8,806 nt of DNA from Burkholderiales bacterium. GTDB taxonomy: Bacteria; Pseudomonadota; Gammaproteobacteria; Burkholderiales; CAIKXV01. Below, piece by piece: positions 1-4,328 of the stretch. The notes beneath the pieces were generated by a model that saw nothing but the letters and a program-made list of their open reading frames with translations, was not told the origin of the DNA and did not search any database. How positions within the stretch are numbered: the stretch's first letter is position 1; every line of letters starts with the position of its first letter. The stretch is from the NCBI GenBank assembly GCA_019751575.1, contig JAIENF010000324.1:1-8806 (forward strand), in the 5' to 3' direction. Both the position numbers and the translations under genes were made by a program.

Positions 1-36
1 GGCGCACCGCATTCTCCATGATGTTGTTCCGGCTAC

Positions 37-77
37 GGTCAAGGGTTCGCTGCGCCGGCCTTCGGCCGCCCTTGACC
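37..77. repeat. Nested inverted repeat (9-bp outer arms, 5-bp inner hairpin)
   Basis: GGTCAAGGG at 37-45 is perfectly complementary to CCCTTGACC at 69-77. Inside it, CGGCC at 56-60 pairs with GGCCG at 64-68 around a TTC loop. The structure would form on either strand. No T-run follows on either side, so it is not a classical intrinsic terminator. It could be a protein-binding site, an mRNA-stabilising structure or a mobile-element boundary; the sequence does not decide. Confidence 0.55.
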
Positions 78-124
78 TGACCAGACCGCGCGGCAGGGCC
101 CGCCGCTTTCGGTGACCCGCTTTC

Positions 125-145
125 AAGGCCGCGACTCACGGCCTT
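125..145 (-). terminator. Hairpin downstream of the sensor kinase, possible transcript end
   Basis: AAGGCCG at 125-131 pairs perfectly with CGGCCTT at 139-145 around a 7-nt loop, 71 nt beyond the kinase stop codon. A real U-tract is missing after the stem on the minus strand, so it may mark a processed 3' end or a Rho-dependent region rather than an intrinsic terminator. Confidence 0.3.
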
Positions 146-215
146 CATTGCAACAGTCGACGGCTCCTGTCATGGCATACCTGCGAATACTCACGCCAAC
201 TTTTCTGGTGCACCA

Positions 216-1577
216 CTACGCGCCGACGGGTTCGGCTCGGCCGGCTACGCCGTCCTTCAAGACCATACCTATCGTCGAGACGCCATCAGAGGACGTTGCC
301 AGTACGCGTCCTCCATGCATACGCGCGATGGCTGCCACGATGGCCAGTCCGAGTCCGTGGTTGCGACGCCCTTCACTGCGGGAGGATTCGCCCCGGAAGA
401 AGCGGTCAAACAAGCGGGGCAGATGCTCAGGCGCGATCGTGACGCCTTGATTGACTACTCGCAGTTGCACTTCAGCGGGCGCGGGCCGAGAGATCTCGAC
501 GCGGACCACAGATCCGCGCCGAGCATACCGCGTGGCGTTTCCTATCAGATTCGACAGCGCTCGCTGCAGCAACGGAGTATCGAAACTGCCCTCCGCATCA
601 CCGACGATCTCGAGAGTCAGTCCAGCATCCATGAGCGCCGCTTCATGGTAGTTACATACCTGATGCGCGAAATCGGCGAGGCTAGGGGTTGCGACGCGTC
701 GCGCAATGGCGCCGCGATCCGCCTGCGACAGGAACAACATGTCGTGAACGATACTGGCAACGCGCTGCAGCTCCTCCAGATTCGACCCCAGCACCTCTCG
801 CAGCTCATCGACATCGCGCGCCTTGCGCAATGCCAGTTCGGTGCTGCTGATCAGGGTCGCCAGTGGCGTGCACAGCTCATGGGCCACATCTGCATTGAAG
901 CCTTCCATCTGGACGTAGGCTCGTTCCAGCCGGCCGAGCAAGGCGTTGAACTGCGCGATCAGCGGCTCGAGTTCCTCGGGTTGTGCAGCTCCATCCAGAC
1001 GAAGATGCAGGGTGTCGGCTGACAGCTTCCTGGTCTGAATGACAAGAGCGCGCAGCGGGCGCAGACCGATGCGCACGAGCAAGAAGCCGCCCGCTGAAAC
1101 AAGCAGCGCGCCAGCCAGCGCCGCTACCGCAAGTGTGGCTCCGATGCGATTCAGCAGCGCGGCATCCTCTCGAACATCCAGCGCCAGTAGGGCCACGAGC
1201 ATGCCTTGCTCGGGCACCGGCGCGGGAACTTCGAAACGAGCGATGCGTACGTCCTTCGCTGAAGATGGCAAGGCGCGAAGATAGAACTCCGACCCGTCCA
1301 CTGAACGGGTCAGACTCAAGGACATATCCGGATGCCCGATGAAGAAATCGTCGAGTCTGTGCCTGAGCGTACTTGTATCACCAGTGTGCGCGGTGTCCGA
1401 CAGAAGGTGGCTCAGTTGCACCTGCTTCTGCGCCAGGGCCTCTGCTTGACGGGCCTGGAAACCCATGTGGGTGGCGCCGTAGACCACTAGGCATACGGCG
1501 CTCAGGCCCGCGAGAGCCTGCGCCGCGAGCCACATCGACAATCGGTAGCCCAGGGATCCGATACGACTGCGGCTCAT
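216..1577 (-). CDS. Heavy-metal sensor histidine kinase (CusS/CopS-like)
   Basis: Inner-membrane sensor kinase of 453 residues, about the usual length for CusS-type kinases. TM1 is near residues 13-34, followed by a periplasmic sensor loop of about 110 residues, TM2 near 147-169, a HAMP linker near 170-222, a HisKA domain with phospho-acceptor His233 in [16 protein letters not shown], and an HATPase domain with the N-box [11 protein letters not shown] (Asn343/Asn347), the F-box region [11 protein letters not shown] and a glycine box NHGLGLAIV. The usual HELRTP is HELCTP here (Cys236), and the G1 box reads NQG rather than DxG, as is common in metal-sensor kinases. The ATG at 1577 was chosen because it overlaps the regulator stop by 4 nt (ATGA) and is followed directly by the TM1 sequence; a longer frame to 1718 only reads into the regulator gene. 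It probably senses periplasmic metal and phosphorylates the adjacent regulator. Metal specificity is not visible. Confidence 0.93.
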   Translation of the reverse strand: MSRSRIGSLGYRLSMWLAAQALAGLSAVCLVVYGATHMGFQARQAEALAQKQVQLSHLLSDTAHTGDTSTLRHRLDDFFIGHPDMSLSLTRSVDGSEFYLRALPSSAKDVRIARFEVPAPVPEQGMLVALLALDVREDAALLNRIGATLAVAALAGALLVSAGGFLLVRIGLRPLRALVIQTRKLSADTLHLRLDGAAQPEELEPLIAQFNALLGRLERAYVQMEGFNADVAHELCTPLATLISSTELALRKARDVDELREVLGSNLEELQRVASIVHDMLFLSQADRGAIARRVATPSLADFAHQVCNYHEAALMDAGLTLEIVGDAEGSFDTPLLQRALSNLIGNATRYARRGSVVRVEISRPAPAEVQLRVVNQGVTIAPEHLPRLFDRFFRGESSRSEGRRNHGLGLAIVAAIARMHGGRVLATSSDGVSTIGMVLKDGVAGRAEPVGA

Positions 1578-2260
1578 TCGACGCGTGCTTCCAGCACGTA
1601 CCCCATGCCGCGCACGGTATGCAGCAGTGGGTGTTCGAACGGAATGTCCAGTTTCATGCGCAAACGGCGGATCGCCACGTCGATGACGTTCGTCCCGCAG
1701 TCGAAGTTGATGTTCCAAACCTGTTCCGCAATCTCTGTACGAGACAGGACTTCGCCCTGCCGGCGTACGAGCAGTGTGAGCAGTCCGAACTCCTGCGCGG
1801 TGAGCTCCAGGCTGCGGCCCGCCCTGACCGCCTTGCGACGCACCAGATCTATTTCGAGGTCTGCCACCCTGAGTGATGTCGCACTGTCCGTCAGCGGGAA
1901 GGGACGCGCACGTCTCAGGAGCACGTGAATGCGTGCCAGGAGCTCGGAGAAAGCAAACGGCTTGACGAGATAGTCATCGGCACCGCTTTGCAGCCCCCGC
2001 ACGCGGTCCTCGACACGCACACGCGCGGTGAGCATCAGCACCGGTGTCTGCTTGCTCTGCCGCAGCGCCGTGAGCAGGGTTAGACCATCGATTCCGGGAA
2101 GCATGCCGTCCAGAACGATCAGGTCGTAGTCGAACTCCGACGCCAGGTGCAGGCCGTCCACTCCGTTGGCCGCCAGGTCCACCACGAATCCTTCTTCGCT
2201 CAGACCCTTACGCAGGTACTCGGCCAGCTTGAGCTCGTCCTCGACCACGAGCAGCTTCAT
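1574..2260 (-). CDS. Heavy-metal response regulator, OmpR/PhoB family (CusR/CopR-like)
   Basis: Cytoplasmic DNA-binding response regulator of 228 residues. The receiver domain (about 1-116) starts with MKLLVVEDE, giving the acidic pocket Glu7/Asp8. The phospho-acceptor is Asp51 in [10 protein letters not shown], the switch Thr78 is in MLTAR and the conserved Lys100 is in VKPF. The C-terminal winged-helix domain (about 125-222) carries the recognition-helix signature [16 protein letters not shown] and the wing [11 protein letters not shown] typical of CusR, CopR and CzcR. The start at 2260 was chosen over an in-frame start at 2287 because the family begins exactly at MKLL and an AGGGG site lies 5 nt upstream. 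The gene is translationally coupled to the kinase (ATGA overlap). It lies downstream of the efflux genes on the same strand and diverges from the small exported protein, so either promoter region could be its target. Confidence 0.95.
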   Translation of the reverse strand: MKLLVVEDELKLAEYLRKGLSEEGFVVDLAANGVDGLHLASEFDYDLIVLDGMLPGIDGLTLLTALRQSKQTPVLMLTARVRVEDRVRGLQSGADDYLVKPFAFSELLARIHVLLRRARPFPLTDSATSLRVADLEIDLVRRKAVRAGRSLELTAQEFGLLTLLVRRQGEVLSRTEIAEQVWNINFDCGTNVIDVAIRRLRMKLDIPFEHPLLHTVRGMGYVLEARVE

Positions 2261-2365
2261 TCGAGCCCCTGTCCTGCCTGGTGGCACCGCCTGAGGGCTC
2301 TACCGTCTTGCGGATGCCGCATGGTCAGGGGGCGCCTGCACCGTTCATCGAGGCACTCCCGATTC

Positions 2366-2395
2366 ATTTCACAGGCTGCCGGGGCGCGCGGACAA
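2366..2395 (-). promoter_or_regulatory. Candidate sigma70-like promoter for the two-component operon
   Basis: On the minus strand a TTGTCC -35-like element (2395-2390) and a TGAAAT -10-like element (2371-2366) are separated by 18 nt, each matching four of six consensus positions. It would give a 5' leader of about 100 nt before the regulator ATG. In a GC-rich background this is suggestive, not proof. Confidence 0.3.
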
Positions 2396-2462
2396 GCCCG
2401 CACTACCGTGCATGCGAGGACGCGACAGGGGCCACGCACACGCCGCGCACCGCTGCCCACGG

Positions 2463-2482
2463 ACATTGCCGAATCGTAATGT
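2463..2482. promoter_or_regulatory. Inverted repeat ACATT-N10-AATGT, possible regulator box
   Basis: ACATT at 2463-2467 is mirrored by AATGT at 2478-2482, upstream of the small exported gene and in an AT-richer island. Metal-responsive OmpR-type regulators often bind AT-rich ACAnnnTGT-like repeats, so this is a reasonable but weak operator candidate. The arms are only 5 bp and could arise by chance. Confidence 0.25.
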
Positions 2483-2525
2483 GCCCGTTCGCTTTCTGTT
2501 GGAGGTCGCCTTCTACACTTCTTCA

Positions 2526-2541
2526 TATGCCGATCGGCATA
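2526..2541. promoter_or_regulatory. Perfect 16-bp palindrome TATGCCGATCGGCATA
   Basis: The sequence is its own reverse complement with no spacer. It lies 48 nt before the ATG of the small exported protein and close to a TACACT -10-like hexamer (2514-2519). A spacer-free palindrome is typical of a dimeric repressor site (for example TetR, MarR or MerR type) rather than the direct repeats used by OmpR-type regulators. No such repressor gene is in the window. Confidence 0.5.
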
Positions 2542-2543
2542 GC

Positions 2544-2560
2544 CGCGACCCAGTGTCGCG
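2544..2560 (+). promoter_or_regulatory. Leader hairpin before the small exported gene
   Basis: CGCGAC (2544-2549) pairs with GTCGCG (2555-2560) around a 5-nt loop, 12 nt upstream of the AGGAAAGG ribosome binding site. An overlapping alternative, TGTC-GCGA-GACA (2554-2565), has a GNRA-type loop. Either could protect the mRNA end or tune translation. Confidence 0.35.
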
Positions 2561-2589
2561 AGACAACCTCCAAGGAAAGGATACCCATC

Positions 2590-2913
2590 ATGATCTCCAG
2601 AAAAATCGCAGTCATCTCGCTGGCAATCGCTGGCTTCGCCGCACCGGGACTTGCTTCTGCTGCCTGGTTTTCCGACCCCGAGACGGGCGCCCCTGGCGCG
2701 ATCTCCGAATTGAATCGCGATGCCTCGACGACCACGCGCAAGGCCGTCTCCGCCGATACTGCTGCTGCCCTCGGCAAGGACTGGATCAGCGCCGACGGTC
2801 TGTATCGCTACGTGGGTGGCGAAGAAGCCTGGACCTTCATCGGCGCAGAGTACGAGTGGCGCGATGGCCGCTTCGTGCGCACTGACCGGCAGGCGAAGTC
2901 GAGCACCAAATAG
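2590..2913 (+). CDS. Small exported protein of unknown function
   Basis: Predicted 107-residue exported protein, the only plus-strand gene here. A classical Sec signal peptide covers residues 1-24: Lys/Arg at 4-5, then a hydrophobic core, then ALASA-like processing at GLASA|AWFSD. The mature part of about 83 residues has no Cys, His or Met, so it is not an obvious metal chelator. It has four Trp (26, 65, 81, 90) and an aromatic/acidic C-terminal half (DGLYRYVGGEEAWTFIGAEYEWRDGRF), suggesting a small beta-rich fold, which is inference. The ATG at 2590 has a strong AGGAAAGG site 9 nt upstream; the longer in-frame start at 2281 lacks a ribosome site and would bury the signal peptide. It diverges from the metal two-component system, which suggests co-regulation with metal stress. 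I do not recognise the family with certainty. Confidence 0.85.
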   Translation: MISRKIAVISLAIAGFAAPGLASAAWFSDPETGAPGAISELNRDASTTTRKAVSADTAAALGKDWISADGLYRYVGGEEAWTFIGAEYEWRDGRFVRTDRQAKSSTK

Positions 2914-2931
2914 CGCGCCGCCCGCGCAGGC

Positions 2932-2945
2932 CGGTTGTACAACCG
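2932..2945. repeat. Perfect 14-bp palindrome CGGTTGTACAACCG
   Basis: A spacer-free palindrome starting 19 nt after the stop of the small exported gene, between convergent genes. As RNA it could form only a 5-bp stem with a GTAC loop. It may belong to the larger structured element next to it (2968-3095) or be an independent protein-binding site. Confidence 0.45.
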
Positions 2946-2967
2946 TACCCACGCGCAGAGGCGCCTT

Positions 2968-3095
2968 CCAACCGGAGCAAGGGCCGAGGACAGACTGTCC
3001 GAAGGCCCCCGCCTCGGGATGAGGCTGGCTGATCCGGCTCCATCGGGAACTTTCAGGTCCAGCCACACGGTCCGCCTGAGGAAGGCTCCAGTTGG
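2968..3095 (-). ncRNA. Candidate structured RNA in the convergent gap
   Basis: Read on the minus strand, bases 3095-3085 (CCAACUGGAGC) pair with 2978-2968 (GCUCCGGUUGG) to form an 11-bp closing stem with one G-U wobble; on the plus strand that position is a C-A mismatch, which favours minus-strand RNA. Inside are UCAGG/CCUGA (3079-3075 with 3057-3053), GCCUC/GAGGC around a 5-nt loop (3025-3021 with 3015-3011), and GGGCC/GGCCC (3008-3004 with 2985-2981) capped by GGACA/UGUCC (3000-2996 with 2992-2988). It begins 73 nt after the CDF stop, so it could be a 3'-UTR element, a processed sRNA, an independent ncRNA or the remnant of a mobile RNA. No family was recognised. The structure was derived by eye without energy calculation. 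Confidence 0.35.
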
Positions 3096-3107
3096 CTGGT
3101 GCCAGCC
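3094..3107 (-). repeat. GC-rich hairpin competing with the long-range stem
   Basis: GGCTGG (3094-3099) and CCAGCC (3102-3107) form a short hairpin whose bases 3094-3095 are also used by the 11-bp stem. TGGCTGG (3093-3099) can instead pair with CCAGCCA (3059-3065). These alternatives are mutually exclusive. Confidence 0.35.
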
Positions 3108-3167
3108 CGAAGGCCACAAGCCATAAACCTACGAATGCGCTCCGCTGCCCTGGCACTGGAAGTCGCG

Positions 3168-3824
3168 TCACTGTCCGCGCCCTGGATGGACCGTTCCCGC
3201 TTCCGCATGCACGTCCATGTGGGCATCACGCAGGATGGTCACGGCGCCGTGGACCGCAACGCACGAGACCGCGATGCCGACGAGCAGATCGGGCCAGTTG
3301 TCGCCGGTGAGCATTACCACCAGGCCGGCAAGGACGATACCTGCGTTCGCCACGGAGTCATTGAAGCTGAAGGTCGACGCAGCACGCAGGTTCACGTCCG
3401 GATTCTCCAGCCGCTTGAGCAAATGGAGACAAGCGAGGTTTACCACGGCCGCGACCACCGCCATGGCCATCATGAGACCGCCTCCGGGTGCCGACCCTTC
3501 GATGAAACGCCGCACGGCATCGACGATCACGACGCCTCCGAATAGCAGCAGCATGATTCCTGAAAACCGCGCAGCGCCGCGCTTCCATTCGCGCGAGCGG
3601 TTCAACGCCAGGAGACTGAGGACGTAGACAATCGCGTCGGCCGAATTGTCGAGGCCATTGGCGAGGAGGGCACTGGAGTCGGCGAAATAGCCGGTCGCAT
3701 AAAAGCCGGCAGCAATCGACAGATTCAGCCACAGCACGATCCAGAGGGTGCGGCGCTTATCGGCAGAGCCAAGGTCGATCCCAGGCTCGCTCACGCTCGG
3801 GCCGCTCGGTTTCCGAGCGCCCAC
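3168..3824 (-). CDS. Short CDF-superfamily cation transporter without C-terminal domain
   Basis: Inner-membrane protein of 218 residues with about six hydrophobic segments (near 26-45, 52-74, 88-104, 114-137, 158-174 and 179-198). TM2 contains LLANGLDNSADA with Asp59 and Asp63 spaced as in the DxxxD metal site of CDF exporters such as YiiP. The TM5 entry reads FSFNDSVANAGIVLAG, where canonical CDF proteins have HxxxD; Phe152 stands at the His position, and Asn155/Asp156 look like the polar pair of the short CDF-like proteins often found beside metal RND pumps. It ends soon after TM6, so the usual cytoplasmic metal-sensing domain of about 90 residues is absent. It probably moves divalent cations from the cytoplasm to the periplasm. 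The start is GTG at 3824; a second GTG at 3794 (beginning SEPGID) is equally plausible, and neither has a clear ribosome site. Confidence 0.85.
   Translation of the reverse strand: MGARKPSGPSVSEPGIDLGSADKRRTLWIVLWLNLSIAAGFYATGYFADSSALLANGLDNSADAIVYVLSLLALNRSREWKRGAARFSGIMLLLFGGVVIVDAVRRFIEGSAPGGGLMMAMAVVAAVVNLACLHLLKRLENPDVNLRAASTFSFNDSVANAGIVLAGLVVMLTGDNWPDLLVGIAVSCVAVHGAVTILRDAHMDVHAEAGTVHPGRGQ
3803..3819 (-). promoter_or_regulatory. Perfect hairpin between the two possible starts of the CDF gene
   Basis: CGCTCGG (3803-3809) pairs with CCGAGCG (3813-3819) around TTT. It lies between the GTG at 3824 and the GTG at 3794. It could hide or expose a start, or be a coincidence in GC-rich DNA. 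Confidence 0.3.
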
Positions 3825-3867
3825 GACTGGACTTCGCCGAGCTGCGCGCGAGCAAACCCTCGCAGAA

Positions 3868-3906
3868 CGGCGGCGCGAACCACCGGATCAGACAACATCG
3901 CCGCCG
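3868..3906 (-). terminator. Stem right after the His-rich gene, possible partial terminator or mRNA stabiliser
   Basis: CGGCGGCG (3868-3875) pairs with CGCCGCCG (3899-3906) across a 23-nt loop, beginning directly after the TAG stop of the His-rich gene. No U-tract follows. It sits in the 83-nt gap before the CDF gene and could lower read-through or protect the upstream mRNA. Confidence 0.3.
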
Positions 3907-3907
3907 A

Positions 3908-4300
3908 CTATTTCATCACGAAGCGCACGGTCGCAGCTGGCTTGCCGGCTGTCGTGACCACGGCCACCACGCGGGTGCCGGGGGCCACCTTGAAGGTGCC
4001 AGCCGCTTCCAGCCAGCCGCCAGCCGGCTTGAGATCGACCTCCTGCCGCTCGTTGCCCATCAGCAGGGTGAGCTTCGCGGTCGTACGGCTCACATCGACA
4101 GCCTTTCCGTGGTCGCGCAGGTGCAACCGGATCAGCGCCGGCGCGGCGACCAGCTCATAGTCGACATCCTTCACCTCGACGACCACGCCGCCGTGCAGCG
4201 GCTTGTGCCCGTGGCTGTGGTCGTGCTTTCCTTCCGCGGCGAATGCGCTGCCGGAGATGACGAGTGCGAGTCCTGCTGCAACGAGGGCGATGCGTTTCAT
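3908..4300 (-). CDS. Small His-rich exported protein of a metal-efflux operon
   Basis: Predicted 130-residue periplasmic protein. A signal peptide covers residues 1-21 (MKRIALVAAG... cleaved near AFA|AEG). The mature N-terminus carries a His cluster, KHDHSHGHKPLHGG (His26, 28, 30, 32 and 36), likely to bind metal ions, followed by a conserved-looking region of beta character (VDYELVAAPALIRLHLRDHGKAVDVS, then KLTLLMGNERQEVDL, ending VAVVTTAGKPAATVRFVMK). It starts 28 nt after the RND stop and has a GGAAAG ribosome site, so it is probably in the same transcript. By position and composition it could act as a periplasmic metal chaperone or buffer for the pump, analogous in role (not clearly in sequence) to CusF. 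I recognise it as a type of small protein often seen in such clusters but know of no assigned function. Confidence 0.85.
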   Translation of the reverse strand: MKRIALVAAGLALVISGSAFAAEGKHDHSHGHKPLHGGVVVEVKDVDYELVAAPALIRLHLRDHGKAVDVSRTTAKLTLLMGNERQEVDLKPAGGWLEAAGTFKVAPGTRVVAVVTTAGKPAATVRFVMK

Positions 4301-4328
4301 GGCTTTCCTTTCGGTGGTTGAACGGTGA

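Larger units (their letters stand above)
1..215. other. Non-coding stretch left of the sensor kinase; possible leader of a leftward gene
   Basis: No supportable gene lies here. Two inverted repeats are the main content (37-77 and 125-145, listed separately). On the minus strand a purine-rich GGAG-like site and an ATG (codon at 19-17, reading MENAVR) sit just before the window edge, after the two hairpins. This could be the start of a leftward gene, or the GGAG could be the ribosome binding site of an ATG just outside the window. The same minus frame is open further upstream with no clear start, so this is weak. A plus-strand frame from position 2 runs to a stop at 113-115 and looks like Arg-rich shadow coding. 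Confidence 0.3.
2261..2589. promoter_or_regulatory. 329-nt divergent intergenic region between response regulator and small exported protein
   Basis: This gap separates the divergent starts of the regulator (minus) and the small exported protein (plus). It carries a candidate minus-strand promoter (2366-2395), an imperfect operator-like repeat (2463-2482), a perfect 16-bp palindrome (2526-2541) and a leader hairpin (2544-2560). No convincing gene is present in it. It is the natural place for autoregulation of the two-component system and for regulated expression of the small protein. Confidence 0.5.

Noticed and set aside
37..77. Intrinsic terminator
   Set aside because: The stem is good, but no T-run follows on either strand; reported as an inverted repeat only.
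315..1022. 235-codon plus-strand frame opposite the sensor kinase
   Set aside because: Antisense shadow of a well-supported kinase gene in GC-rich DNA; no domain or ribosome site.
2968..3041. Group II intron domain V remnant
   Set aside because: GAGCCGGA and TCCGGTT recall domain V ends, but the spacing (about 70 nt rather than 34) and the missing GAAA-type core do not fit, and there is no reverse transcriptase.
2968..3099. Integron attC-like site
   Set aside because: Distant inverted arms looked attC-like, but the ends do not match the RYYYAAC and GTTRRRY core sites and there is no integrase or gene cassette.
2257..3171. 304-codon minus-strand frame starting at GTG over the CDF stop and ending with a 4-nt overlap on the regulator start
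   Set aside because: The fit at both ends is striking, but the protein has no recognisable domain, shows Arg/Gly/Ala/Cys-rich shadow composition, lacks a ribosome site and is antisense to a gene with a clear signal peptide and a strong ribosome site. It also crosses the structured gap. A protein search or ribosome profiling could reopen it.
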